Positions 34,465-46,450 of a stretch of DNA of 64,000 bases are shown here, piece after piece (the stretch's first letter is position 1; every line of letters starts with the position of its first letter). A program made the translations under genes and the position numbers. A model generated the notes under the pieces. The model saw only the letters and a list, made by a program, of their open reading frames with translations, made no database searches and had not been told where the DNA came from. Source of the stretch: Rehmannia glutinosa (lineage: Eukaryota > Streptophyta > Magnoliopsida > Lamiales > Orobanchaceae); the NCBI GenBank assembly GCA_016081115.2, contig CM071924.1:86814616-86878615 (forward strand), in the 5' to 3' direction.

Positions 34465-36060
34465 AGGGTTGGGTCTATTAAGACAAGTGCCTATAATGAG
34501 ACTGTAGAGACTGATCTCAGTCATTCACATATAATAGTTGAGGGTTTAGATTAAATGTTTAATTTAACCACAAAAGAAAATCATTGCAAAAATGCAATTA
34601 AATCGTAAAATCTGAATACAATAAAAAAATGGTTACAAAACATGTAAAGTGATCAAAACAAACGATTTGTTATCTTTCAGATTGATCTGAGTCCCCATAA
34701 AGACCTCATAAATAATACAATGGCAAAAATCTTTTTCTACACGCCATTAACGCAGTTCTACATATTTTACATAAAAAAAAATTGTGAATGAGAAGATGAC
34801 TATTGTTCACAACGAATAAACATTAATACTTCCACAAGAAACTCATATATGGGCAACATAGAATAAGTTAACAACCATGAAAAACTCGAATTTGGTATAT
34901 TAAACTTAGACTTTATGTTATAATTTATTGCGTGCAATTGATTGCCGATCACGACCACGATCAATGACCATTCGGGCACTCTCTTCAGTAAAACCCCTCA
35001 GGCACTCCCGGATGGGAGGGGCTTTCTCGCGGGGGTCCTCATAAATAAATATCTTTCGGCGCTCCTAGAGGGGAGGGGTTCCCTCGTGGAATTTTGCCTG
35101 GGACCTCAAAGTGTGTTGCACGATACACCCTGACCGTGTTGGACCTTCCCTCCCGATAATTTCAAGCACTCTTTGACTCTCTTTCCAAAGTCCTTTTCAT
35201 TTTTCCTCGCAGTACTTGTTTGCTATCGGTCTCTCACCCATATTTAGCCTTGGGCGAACACGATCGTGTTGCCCCACACACCCTGACCGTGTTACGGTAA
35301 TCTGTAAATTTTCGCGTTGAAGATGATGCATAAATACTTTGGAACAATACATAAATAATTATAAGATGTTGCAGAGTTTAAAACTATGCAACAAAAAACA
35401 ACTAATTATTCATTATTTATAAACTAAATATGCAATGTAAAAAAACTAAATATGCAGTACATTATACCCAACTATACGAAGTGTAACAAGCTATGCATCA
35501 AAATATCAACTAACTATGCATTGTCTAGAAGTTATCTATGTAGTGTGTAGAAACTAAATGTGCAGTATATTATGCCCAATTATGCAGTAAGTGTCATAAA
35601 CCTGTGCAAAAAACAACTAACTATGTATTGTCTAATATCTATCTAAGCATCAAACAAAAGCTAACTATACTTACTCCCCACCCACCCTCATGGTTTTAAC
35701 ATTTCACCACCATATGTCACAAACAATACAACATAAACAACTAATTGTGCATTATCTAATAGCTATCCAAGTAGGAATAAAATACTAACTATGTTGTATC
35801 CCGAAGAAACAGAAAAAAAATAAAGAAAAAACTGCCCATTAATCATGCCATTAAATAAATCAATTACAATTATACCCCCATAAAATATAGTTTTAAAAAG
35901 TCAAACGACTCTTAAAAAAACATGGCAATTTACAAAATTCATATATTGTCCTTAATGAAAGGAATTTAAAAAAGCGCTCAAAAAACTTGAAAAAACATAT
36001 CAATGCGAAAATTTCAATCAATGTCTAAAATTAGTCAACACCGTGTTGCAAAATTGGTCC
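34465..36060. mobile_element. (TA)n-flanked MITE-like repeat, copy 2, with an rDNA insert
   Basis: Begins AGGGTTGGGTCTATTAAGAC directly after the TA run that ends copy 1 and contains the same CTATGCA/ATATGCAGTACATTAT words as copy 1 (35350-35790). The right end is vague, near a short TATATATA at 36061. The rDNA-like stretch at 34980-35300 interrupts it. Confidence 0.5.
35145..35258 (-). pseudogene. Fragment of 25S rRNA gene, antisense
   Basis: The plus strand reads as the complement of the 5' third of plant 25S rRNA: CCTTCCCTCCCGATAATTT, CAAGCACTCTTTGACTCTC, TTTCCAAAGTCC, TACTTGTTTGCTATCGGTC and CATATTTAGCCTTGG, with scattered substitutions. GC-rich sequence on both sides (34980-35144, 35259-35300) may be more diverged rDNA, and ACACCCTGACCGTGTT occurs at both borders (~35124 and ~35279). 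Not a functional rRNA gene. Confidence 0.75.
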
Positions 36061-38761
36061 ATATATATAGGGGTGTTGCAATATTAGTCCTGTAACTTTT
36101 GAAGTTGCAATATTAGTCCTATGACAATTTTGCCCCTCAGCAAAAATAACAAATTTTAATCATGTAAGTTTTAGGATCTGAGAATTTTAGTCTTATACTT
36201 TTTATTTATGGTAATTTCAGGCTTATTAGTCAAAATAATCAATTTTGCCAATTTGTATGTATTTTGTATTTCTATAATTAGAAAATAATATATTTAGAAC
36301 GTGTATCTTGGATTTTAATCCAGATTCATAAATCTAAAATTATTCTCTCATTAGGCAATGTATAACATAAAATAAATAGAAGTGATAAGTTTTTCCCGCC
36401 CATTTTACCTTTTTAAATCTGGTAAATGTTGAATTAATATGAAAAAAAGATTGAATAATAAAAATGATAGTTTAATTCTCTCAACAACTTGCAATAAAAA
36501 AGGCTAATATTATGGATAAGTTTTAATGATTAAGATAATATTGTTTTGAGAAATGGATTATACTTTCCAAATTTAAAAAATATAATTTTTTATTTTCAGT
36601 AAATAATTTTTACTATCAATATAATTTGGGTAAGTTCTAATTATTAAAGTGTATTTATTTTGACAACTACTTTTATACTTTCTTAATTTAAAAAATTAAA
36701 CTTTTCTATTTTCCCATAAAAATTATTTAATGAATAAAATACTACAAAATAAATCTAAATATTATTTAATAAGAATGGCTAAATAAAATTTTTGAAAAAC
36801 AAAATATAAATAAATTAAATACAATCCTATAAAATCTAAGTAATATTAAATCAAAAATTATCTTAGATTTCACAAATTCATATAAATAAATGAAATTTTA
36901 TGAAATAAAGTTTTAAAATTATCAAATAAATCTTTATAAGTCTTAAAATCATCTAATAAAATCTTAAACTATTAAAATAAATCTAAAAGTTATTATAATA
37001 AAATATCAATTATTGGAGTATTAAAAAATAATCAAATAACATCTCAAAATATTCTAAGACTTACCGGTTGTCATGTCATGTTCAATCCGTTGTTCTTCTA
37101 TCTGAGGCAAAGGCGAATCCTTTATATTGTATATGGTTGAGCTGGCTTGGCTGGTAAATAAAGCATATCGACATTTTGCTTGTTCGTGTGGTACACATAT
37201 CTTTCAATGTCAATCAAATAATAGGATACATTCCCATTGTCTAAGGAAAACATGAAGACTTGCCATTTTATGAGCTTGTAAGGCCCGCTGAAGTCCTCAA
37301 ATAAAGGGGGCAAAAAGAGGCTATAAGTAGGCCGTTTGCTATTGCTATAAGGGTTGCTCGCCTTTATACGGTTTGACTTTGCTATTGCTCCTATGTAGTG
37401 ATGAAACTAAAAGGTTATTTACCAAATAAAATCCAAGACTATTTAAATAAATAAAAAGTATAATATAAAATCTTAAGTTATTTAACACATCATAATTTTC
37501 AAATTTCAAAAAATATAATTTCATATTTTCAGTAAATATATTTTTCACTTTAGCATAATTTGTGTAAATTCTGATGATTAAGGTAAACAAATATGCAACT
37601 TTTGTACTTTCTTAATTTAAAAATTTAAAAATTATTATTTTGAATAAATTGAATTTTCGTAGATTTTCACAGGTTTATAATTGGTAGGATTTTAGAAATT
37701 ATGTGAATTTGAATTCAATACTTACTAATTTCATTCCCCTCCCCACGAAATCAGCATTTATTTTGTTAATTTCTTATGAAAAATCATAATTCATGTTGGA
37801 TAAGTATAACAAAATATCTGATAATTATCAAATATGAAAATTTCAAACAGTATACTTACACGATCCAAATAGTATATTTATTATTTAATAATTATAATTA
37901 TTATTATTTAATAAATTCTATCTTTTTGTTTGGGTCAAGACGTGTCAACTTGCAACTCCTTTTCCCATTCAAATGACGGGGCGAGCTGCGAGCATGAATC
38001 TTGAGATACCCGTCATGTCTCGGGCTCTCGGCTCATTATAATTCTTATAATATATCAATTCTTAATATTAAAACTATACAATACTTCATTATACTACACC
38101 ATGTGCATTGCACAATTGATATACTAGTATTTGTAGAAACAAATATAGCAATACGAGAAAAATATACCAAATTTGGTGTAAAATCACCTCTGCTCCAACA
38201 CAATTTTTAGTGTATTGTTACTTAATTTTGGTGTGAAACTTTTCATTTATACATAATCTATTGTTATACAACTATCTCTATTTTGCCCACAATTCTTAAT
38301 ACTCTAGGTTTTATTTCCATTTGTATAATAAGGTGTTTATTTAATTAATATATAATTTAGTTATATTGATTTAAGTGTTATTTTGCTGTCATTTTGCAGT
38401 AATATTTGCATGATTATTTATGATAATTAACATTTGCAATAATTTATGAAGATAACAAATAATGACTTAAAAATAAAATTTTAACATTACTCCCACCACT
38501 AATTATATGTGATTCTTTATTTTGTAAATTAGTAGTAATAAAATATAAATAACACATTAATTATATAAATAAAATGAATTGGTGATAATTTACAAAATTA
38601 AATACTTTAGTGTAAAATTGGTACTATGTGTTGACATAATTTCGGCCGAATTGCAGTATGGTATCATATATTCTTTGAAAATTGCAACAAAACTTATCTA
38701 GTTATATGATGGTTTTTACTTTTTACCTCTCCAAAATTACATACAAATTATACTTACTGCA
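36061..38761. other. AT-rich intergenic DNA
   Basis: Long A/T-rich stretch without a recognised gene. It starts with a repeat-like block holding two GTTGCAA-x-ATT-x-GTCC words (36040-36120). One coding-like island is at 37122-37380. Confidence 0.5.
37122..37380 (-). pseudogene. Unidentified coding-like fragment
   Basis: The minus strand is open for about 80 codons, including LPPLFEDFSGPYKLIKWQVF, MFSLDNGNVSYYLIDIERYV and YLPAKPAQPYTI then TAA. Amino-acid composition and higher GC than the flanks suggest a real protein fragment. No family was recognised and no start or splice site is convincing. It may be a gene relic or a transposon-carried piece. Confidence 0.3.
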
Positions 38762-38764
38762 TAA

Positions 38765-39356
38765 GACCATCTCCAAAGACTCTGCACTACTTTGGTGTGG
38801 AGTTTGCGCTTTCTTTTAGTATAAAAATTTACATTTCATCTCCATCTCCTACACTTTTTTGCACTAAAAAAGAATATTCCATAAGATTCTTTGTTTTTTG
38901 CTTTTTATTACTTAATAATTGATAAAAATATTATATAATTAATTTTATTTAATATGAATTTTATTAATTTTTATCTTCAAAATTAATCAAATTGAAAAAA
39001 AAAAAAATTTAATTGTTCCAGTAATTTTTATGTATTTTATGTAAAATTTATAATTTTGTGTGTAGTATTTTAAATATCATAGTATTATTCAATTACACAC
39101 CATATTATTTAAAATTATCATCACATGTAATTAAATTAATTTTAATATTATTTTCTACTAATTCTAAATTAAGAAAAGAAAATTAAAATTAAGCAAAAAA
39201 CAAAAAAAAATAAAATAAAAAGTGGCGCATGAGCGATGCGGCGCCATTTTGTGGCTGTGCACCGTTCAAATCACAAATTGGCGCATGTAGATAGCGCAGT
39301 CTTGGAGGAAAAATTGGGCACCACTACTCTAAAGTAGAGTAGTGCTGGAGATGCCC
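38765..39356. mobile_element. Tourist-like MITE (PIF/Harbinger type)
   Basis: Left end GACCATCTCCAAAGAC; reverse complement of the right end GGGCATCTCCAGCAC. Both sides carry TAA (38762-38764; 39357-39359). The interior is AT-rich. It ends about 360 bases before the TOM9 start codon, so it sits in or next to that promoter. Confidence 0.75.
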
Positions 39357-39716
39357 TAATTAGAGAGTGTTTGGCTAAATTTATTTAAAAGATCTTTTAA
39401 GCTCATGTGTTTTATAAGTTATTTTTAGAGCTTATTTTAATAAGTTGTTAAAGTATTTAGATAAAATAAGATAATGTAACTTTAAGATGTGTAATAAAAT
39501 AGTGAGAAAGTATATTATTTTATCACTTTAACTATTTACACACTTAACATAACTGTACGTTTGGTAAAAAATGAATTCCTCCAATATCGAATCGCAGCCT
39601 TGATATTTGTAGAAATTCACGTTCTACCCTTCAAACATTTCATTATCCCATTTGTTTCTCAAAAGACCCACAAAAACATCACCGACGTAAGAACCCTAAA
39701 ATCCCCCGTCTACAGA

Positions 39717-40001
39717 ATGTCTTCCAGAAGAGGAGGAGCATCGGCGTCCGACGGAGGAATCCTTTCCCGTGTTTCATCTTCCGTTTCCCAGTCCCCAATC
39801 GTGTACCGCGGCAAGAAAGCGGCCTCCGATACCGCCTTTGTCACCAAGAAACTCCTGAAGAGCACCGGAAAAGCCGCCTGGATTGTCGGAACCACCTTCC
39901 TCGTGCTCGTCGTGCCTCTGATTATCGAGATGGACCGGGAGCAGCAGCTCAACGAGCTCGAGTTGCAGCAGGCTAGCTTGCTTGGCGGCGGACCCAAGTA
40001 A
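39717..40001 (+). CDS. TOM9-2: Mitochondrial import receptor subunit TOM9 (plant TOM22 homologue)
   Basis: A single-exon 94-residue protein. The N-terminal third is Ser/Gly/Arg-rich (MSSRRGGASASDGG), followed by a conserved cytosolic segment (AFVTKKLLKSTGKAAWIVG), one membrane span (~residues 55-71, TTFLVLVVPLIIEM) and a short intermembrane-space tail (DREQQLNELELQQASLLGG). This is the layout of plant TOM9, the shortened TOM22 that lacks the acidic receptor domain and organises the outer-membrane TOM translocase. Family members are ~90-100 aa. The ATG at 39717 is chosen because homology starts there; an upstream in-frame ATG at 39561 would add 52 residues that do not look like TOM9. A GC-rich coding sequence in AT-rich surroundings supports a live gene. 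Confidence 0.93.
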   Translation: MSSRRGGASASDGGILSRVSSSVSQSPIVYRGKKAASDTAFVTKKLLKSTGKAAWIVGTTFLVLVVPLIIEMDREQQLNELELQQASLLGGGPK

Positions 40002-41948
40002 TTCTACATCCTAAATAATTTGGTATTGCTCTTTCAGGTCGGATGGATTAGAAATTTAGAATGCAGCAATCGATTGCCTTCCTTTTTTTAAACAATCTTT
40101 AATCTGGTTTTTAAGTTTCTAGGGGTTTCAAATTATCCATGGATGTATTGTGGAAAATCATAATAATTTTTACAGAATTTTGACTACTATGGTGTAATGT
40201 ATTGATTGTTTTGGATTTTTATTTTGGTGCCATTTGAGTGTGTGAATTTTAAGTGTCTCCTTCACAATGTTTTGCTACCTTCTCCCTGAACTCTTTTGCT
40301 CAAGAAATTGGTTTCATGTGGATTGTGACCTGCTTAGAATTCGGAATTCCCTGGAGTTAAATTTAATTGAATTGATTTGCGATGCCGAAGGCAAAACGAT
40401 TAATACACTTTTCAAGTAATTCTATCCGGAGTTGAAATGAGGAAGGTGGATATCCTACGGCTGTTTAAAGGTTTTCAGCAAGGTTGTAAGAGGTGCTAAA
40501 TTTTCTCTTTCCACTCTCCCAAGGGATTTTTGATACATGGGTGTTTGTAGGTAATAAAGTTCATCTGCACAATAAGTGACTACATGTTACAATAGCTATA
40601 TAAAATCGATCGTGGTGTGAATAGTCAGGAATCCGACTATCTTTTGTTATAACGATTTCAATAACCCTTTTTTGTGTTTCTTTGTGGCTATCAATGGTGA
40701 TCATGAATAGGGTCAGCATGGTGAAGTGGTTCTGGTCTATTCATTCCTTTATTCACCTCATACCTAGTATCATCATTCCTCTTCAACTCAAGCAAGTCAT
40801 ACACATTAATTTTCAGTTATGTAGTTGATTTATCATTAGCATATAGAGTCTTGAATGGTAACATAGCACCTACATACAAAATATCTGTGCATATAATTTT
40901 TAGTTATTTTCACCTCAAATGAGATGGGTTTGGTTAAGATAGTCTCTACTTCTGCATTTGAGAGATTGTCTTAAAGATCTGTGTTTGCAAAGGGATAGAA
41001 TGTACACATCCATGGGCCTTCATATTTCAGCTTAAATTATAAAAGGAAAGGGTGTACAATATGTTTTCTCATTAGTGGGTGGTAATTTTCTTTATAGTTT
41101 CAATTGGCAAGCTTTATATTACCTAATCGGTGTCATCATTCACCAGCCATTTTATAACAGGTGTTGGGGGTGTTTAGTTACTGGACATATCTTTGGAAAT
41201 AGGTTTCTGGTATTGTTTGACTGTTGAATTTTAGAGCTTAGTAAGTAAATACTAAATAATCTCTCACTGTATGCAACCATTTGCATGTCAATGTAAGCAA
41301 GTGTCTTTGATGTTTGAAAGCTTTTATGCTTCTTTTACTATGCATGACAATGATTACATTTTGAAACCGTTAGATGAACCAAATACTCTTTCCTCTTAAT
41401 TCTTTTAATAATATTTGTGTCCAAGAAATTCGCATAATATTATGGAAGCGATAAGTTTGCCTAGAAAAATGCTGGCTTGACATTTGTGAACAATACGTAT
41501 AACTTGTTAAAGATTATCAACAAACCTTTTTCAATGCTCAGCTGAATTACTATATTGTTTGGTTTTGAGGGTAGTGTTATTAAATTTCAGTGATTTTGTT
41601 GCCTGTCTGTACTTCATGGTTTCTGCACGACAACCGATCTTGACGATGTGAAGCTTGTTCTTTGTGTTTGCTCATTTGGAAGCCTAAGCAGCTACACTTT
41701 GGTACAACTTAAAACCACTTTGCACTTGTATGTTGTAATTTTTCACAATGAAGGAAAAACCTGTTAGCAGAATGGATGCATTCTCTGATACACATCTTCA
41801 TTAGGTAAGCCATCAGTCCCTTCATATTTCAGTGTCTATAAAGTATACTGTAGCAATACTGGTTTATGAAGTCAACAACGACCCCTTCCATAGGATATCG
41901 ATGATCTGATGCTAAATAAAAAAGGAAAAAGGTGTTAGGGTGGCTGGT
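40002..41948 (+). other. 3'UTR and downstream flank of TOM9
   Basis: No second coding gene is visible. A polypyrimidine-AG (GCTCTTTCAG at ~40028-40037) and a less AT-rich block at 41590-41740 could be pieces of a spliced 3'UTR, but this cannot be decided without transcripts. Confidence 0.35.
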
Positions 41949-41951
41949 TTA

Positions 41952-42317
41952 GGGAGTGTTTGCAAACACTGTAAGAAGTGATTTGTAAGAAGTGATTTAT
42001 TGTAGTGGAAACAAAACGTATTTAGGAATTATAAGTTGGTAGTATTTGCAAATAGAATTTAAAAAGGGGGAAATCATAGTTGAAGTGGTTTCGAAAAATA
42101 CTTTCAAAATTAGTTTCTGGATAGAAAGACAAAAACAGCCATATATAAAAGACATGTATTTAGGAAGAGAAGGGCATCTGAGGATAGTGTGTCAAAAACG
42201 AACTTTTTATTTACAAAAATACCGAACACTTTTCCAAAATTAGAAGCACCTCACCTCCAACTTTTAGATTTTGATTAAATGAAGCAAAACAAATGTTAGC
42301 ATATTGCAAACACTCTC
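41952..42317. mobile_element. Tourist-like MITE, GGGAGTGTTTG family
   Basis: Left end GGGAGTGTTTGCAA; reverse complement of the right end GAGAGTGTTTGCAA. TTA on both sides (41949-41951; 42318-42320). It shares its ends with the element at 46909. Confidence 0.78.
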
Positions 42318-42340
42318 TTAGCTGATTGGTAGTTTTTGAA

Positions 42341-42374
42341 GGGGGTGGGGTGGGGTGGGGGTGGGGGTGGGGGT
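42341..42374 (+). repeat. G-rich tract, potential G-quadruplex
   Basis: Seven runs of four or five G separated by single T. Confidence 0.85.
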
Positions 42375-42749
42375 GTATAGGTTTCTGAAGGAGGTGGATT
42401 GTGAGTTGTGATCACTTTTGAGGGAATACATTGCTTCTTCAAATTCTAGTTTCTTCACACTCTCAGAACTACTTTAAATTTATTATAATCTTGTTTTAGT
42501 TAGAAGAATTTGAAACATGTATTAAACGAATCCTAATTCACAGATCCCAGCAATTTAAAACTGCTCTAATTTATGATTCGGAGAAAGTTTATACCTAAAA
42601 GTTAGCTCATATATACGTCTTGCGGCATACTGAAGGCAGCTCCGCCTTCAATGGTGAAAACGAAAAACATGGGGTATTAATTTTGATATGTTTGAGGCAG
42701 TCGGAGCTGTTCTTTGAACATCCTAATTGCTCCTAAAGATACAAGTAGC

Positions 42750-44010
42750 CATTTATGGATGTGTTTTCAAGTCATATTTTCCATTTTCCATTTTCCAACT
42801 ATTCCGAAAAATAGATTTTTGTTTGTTTAGGGAAGTTCTCATTGGAAAAATGGGGACATTTTCATTTTTCATATTTTCATGGAAATAGGATGTTAAAAGC
42901 ACAACTAAACAATTTTTTGCCAATCACATCTTTGCGAAAACACACGTCAAAAACTACAACCAAACATTTTTTTACTATAATCACGCAAATTACTACCATA
43001 TTCTTCACATGAAAGGAGAGCGTACAGCCGTTTCATTGTATGTATAGAGATGCATTGCGTTTTACCTAAAATGGGTAAAGGGAAAATATAACGCAGCTGC
43101 TTGGAAAGTTAGACTGGTCAAGTTCAAATAATGAACTTGGACCCCAGAAGATCTGCTTTTTTCATGGTGTAAAGTGAAGTCAGGTACTTTGATAAAAGCA
43201 AATACACAAAGATGCATTGATTCATATATATATTGTTATATTGAGGATATACATTCATGTCACTAACATAATGGGAACTTTTTTTTTACACTAATGCCTA
43301 CCATCTTTCTTCTGAAATAGACAGCTCTCAAGTTTTAACCCCCAAAAAGGGGAAAAAGGAAAAAAGAAAAAAAGAAAAAGAACTACAATAAACAAAACTT
43401 GGAGAGGAAGAAAACTTTACATCTAATGACTAAGTGAAGCAAATGTTTCCCCCTTTACAACCCCCAAATCAATTTTGTCCGTATTTATATTAGTATTAAT
43501 CTAAAGACAACCTCAAAATGTCTTCAATTCTGTCCTGGAAATGGTTCTGAACCCTGCAAAAGTCAATTAACTCAACCTCAATCATATGCAAAAAATTCAG
43601 CATCCATTGACCATTATGTGAGCATTGTGAAATCTTGAATAAATTTACAATTAGCGGATTTTTGGTCATTTGTCCATAACAGAAATATTTCTAGCCATGT
43701 TATTCAAAAACATGTTTAGTTGCTATTTTGAAGTTCAATTGTTTTTTTCCAATTCTCAAGATTGGTACATTTGTCAGTACCGAAACCGAGAATCATTTAT
43801 CGGTACCCAAAAATGTACCGCATCGTTTTTAAAAAAAAATGACAAAGTACCTTACCAAAGAATACAAGAAGGCCATGAATGTCTGTTTTTAATCAAAATG
43901 GCTAAAAAACATATTTTCAAAACATGACTAGTTTCATTTTCAAAAAAACGTACAATTTGGCCTATTACCACATAAATATATAGTTTGGGTTGCCAAGATG
44001 ACACTAACCT
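42750..44010. other. Downstream flank of PDLP gene with a Harbinger-type terminus
   Basis: From 42757 the sequence TATGGATGTGTTTTCAAG followed by TTTTCCATTTTCCAACTATT resembles the inward right terminus of the PIF element ending at 18048. No matching second end was found. The part nearest 44010 should be the 3'UTR of the minus-strand PDLP gene. Confidence 0.4.
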
Positions 44011-46450
44011 CTATCCACTATACTTGTAAGCATGAGGCTTTTTCTTGAAAGCTGATTTTGCAAACAACAAACAAGCCATTACCAGGCCCACACCCACTAG
44101 TCCTCCCAGCACAAGAGCAACTGTCTTCTGTGTATTCCTCCCTGTCCCTACACCCAATCAAAACACCCCTCACACAAAATTAATATCTTCACAATAAATA
44201 TTATAAGTATTCACATTAAGGGAAAACAAGGCCCCCCTCATCCCATGCACATATTGGGAAAACTCAGAAAGAGACATCCAACCAGGGGCGGAGCCAGGAC
44301 AACTGGTAAGGGGGGGCCAAGAGTAGAGGTGTCAATCTTGTTGTGTTTAGTGTTCATTCATGGTCGTGTTAAACACACATATATTATAGGTCTGACACGA
44401 ACTCAAACCCGAACACGACCGCTTAATTATTTGTGCCAAGATACACGACACGAACACGATCCGTTTATGACATGAATAACCCGACACGACACGGAAAACC
44501 TACATAATTTAAAGTTGACACGAAAAAAATAAAAAATGGAGAAAAAATTAAAATTACAAATAAAAAATACATTAAATATTAAAAAAAATAATAAATTCGT
44601 GTTAAGTTAGGTATTCGGGTTATCGTGTCGTGTCGAAAATTGACGCCTAGCCTCTAGCCAAGAGTAAAAAACAAAATATGACATTTGTGTATATATACAA
44701 GATAATAAAGTTTATATACATTACATTTGTATTAAAAGAATATATTAATATTCATTAGTAAATTTTTATAAAATACATCATTAAATCCTTAACTTGTTTA
44801 GAGTCTCTGTTGCATATCACGAAAACTATCTATAATTTAATTTATCCTTTTTTTATAATTTTTTTTTTCAATATATATAAGCAAATAATAATGAGAAACT
44901 CATCTTTTGATGAATAGAAAATATAATTTTAAGATGATAATAAGATAAAATAAGACCCACAAAATCACCAATTTAACTTACTAAAATTCATGGAATAGTT
45001 TTTATCCAACAAAATTATGAGGGGGGCCAAAATACTAAATAATAAAATTTTTGGTGCTAAAAAGAAAAAAAGGAAAAAGTTGGGGGGGGCCAGGGCCCCC
45101 CCAAGCCACCATGTGGCTCCGCCTCTGCATCCAACCATCCCGTGTTTAATTCAATATTATAACTAATAATCACTAAACTATTAATTACATGTCATCAACA
45201 AGAAAATTTGGGAAAACAGAGTTAATATTTGTTCTTTGATTTATTTTCTTGTAAGTTGTAACAGAACCCATAAATATTCGAATTTGACGCAATAACATGC
45301 AAATCATGCCATAAACCGCACTAGGCAAGCCATATACGACAAGAAAAAAATAGGGTCTAATATTTTTGTGCTGAATAAACTATATTTTCCTATTTTGGAG
45401 ATAATTATTAAATATAAATTAATTTTAATTTCATAAAAGTACGATAAAATAGTAAACAAATACAGAAAATGGGGGAAAACATTGGATATTTTTACTTTAT
45501 TATCAAATCTTGTAACTAATGTTTGATTAAATCAGAAAGAGACATTCAACCACATATCATGTTTGATTAAATCTTGTAACTAATACTCACTAACTATTAC
45601 CATTAAAAGTTAAAACTCTTAATTCCAAACAAACAACTAAAATATTATTTAAATGTCAGCAAAAAAACAGAGGAATTATTTGTTATTTCACTATTTTTTA
45701 TTTACCTGGTGACTGTGAAAATGATTGCTGGTTGCTTGGAACACCACTGGGATAATAAGTGTAGCTGATATAGCATTCTTGAAGATAAATCTGTGCTGAA
45801 ATTGAGCTACCACATACAGACTTAGACTTGTCTATGGCATTTTTCACGCAGTTCACACAGTCCCCACTGCTCAAATCACCTTCACACTGACCCAACACGT
45901 AAACCGACTCATAAGCACCCGCATAAAACCCACTATTGCCACTCCCCACGCCTTTGACTATTTCCGCTAAAGCCAAATCCAGCCTGTCCCCAAACCCGGC
46001 CCCACTCGCCTGGGTCGACCCGCAAACCTTGTACAGCAACTCCGTCCCACTCACCTGCCTAAACCCAGAAATCTCATACCTCAAATAGCACCCGTTCAGC
46101 TGAACCCTCGCGGCAATCGCTTGTCCGCAGAGCTTCTGCGCTAACCCTGGTGTTCGCTTCACGCAGCTGTTGCAGTCGTCGTTCGAGAGATCGCCTCTGC
46201 ATTGGAAGAGTCCGTTAATGGCGGACGATGATCCGTCGCCGGAAGTGGCGTTGTGGAATTTCGAGGAGGATGATTGGGAAATCAAGGTGTCGAGGAGGTT
46301 TTTGAGTGTTTGCTTGTAGATACCGTTTGAATCCTGGAAGTTTTGGTCGGCGCAGCCTTTGAACACCAGGTTTGTGTAGTCGGCGGAGGAGCAGAGAAGG
46401 GAGAACAGAGCTAGAGTGAGGAAGAAGAACAGCGATTGAGATGGACCCAT
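44011..46450 (-). CDS. Plasmodesmata-located protein (PDLP), double DUF26, membrane-anchored
   Basis: Two exons on the minus strand, 46450-45706 and 44147-44011, join in frame (GT-AG intron 45705-44148) to give 293 aa. Residues 1-23 are a signal peptide (MGPSQSLFFFLTLALFSLL). Two DUF26 domains follow, each with the C-x8-C-x2-C core: CRGDLSNDDCNSC and CEGDLSSGDCVNC. A linker (SNQQSFSQSPGTGRNTQ), one membrane span (TVALVLGGLVGVGLVMACLL) and a short basic tail ending HAYKYSG complete it. PDLPs sit in the plasma membrane lining plasmodesmata and adjust callose and cell-to-cell transport; length and layout fit the PDLP1-8 group rather than receptor kinases (no kinase domain) or soluble DUF26 proteins. 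The member number cannot be fixed. The intron carries a nested pair of MITEs. Confidence 0.92.
44283..45127. mobile_element. hAT-like MITE in the PDLP intron
   Basis: Left end CAGGGGCGGAGCCAGG; reverse complement of the right end CAGAGGCGGAGCCAC. A perfect 8 bp duplication CATCCAAC flanks it (44275-44282; 45128-45135). It encodes no transposase and carries another MITE inside. Confidence 0.9.
44324..44656. mobile_element. hAT-like MITE nested in the previous MITE
   Basis: Left end TAGAGGTGTCAATCTTG; the reverse complement of the right end is TAGAGG, five extra bases, then CGTCAATTTT. Perfect 8 bp duplication GCCAAGAG (44316-44323; 44657-44664). The interior has ACACGAACACGA words like the MITE at 25218, indicating a related family. 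Confidence 0.88.

Noticed and set aside
35145..35258. Functional rRNA gene or organelle DNA insertion
   Set aside because: Only ~110 bases match, with substitutions, and the match is to nuclear 25S, not to plastid or mitochondrial rRNA.
39710..39997. 95-codon minus-strand ORF
   Set aside because: Antisense of the TOM9 gene, explained by its GC-rich codons.
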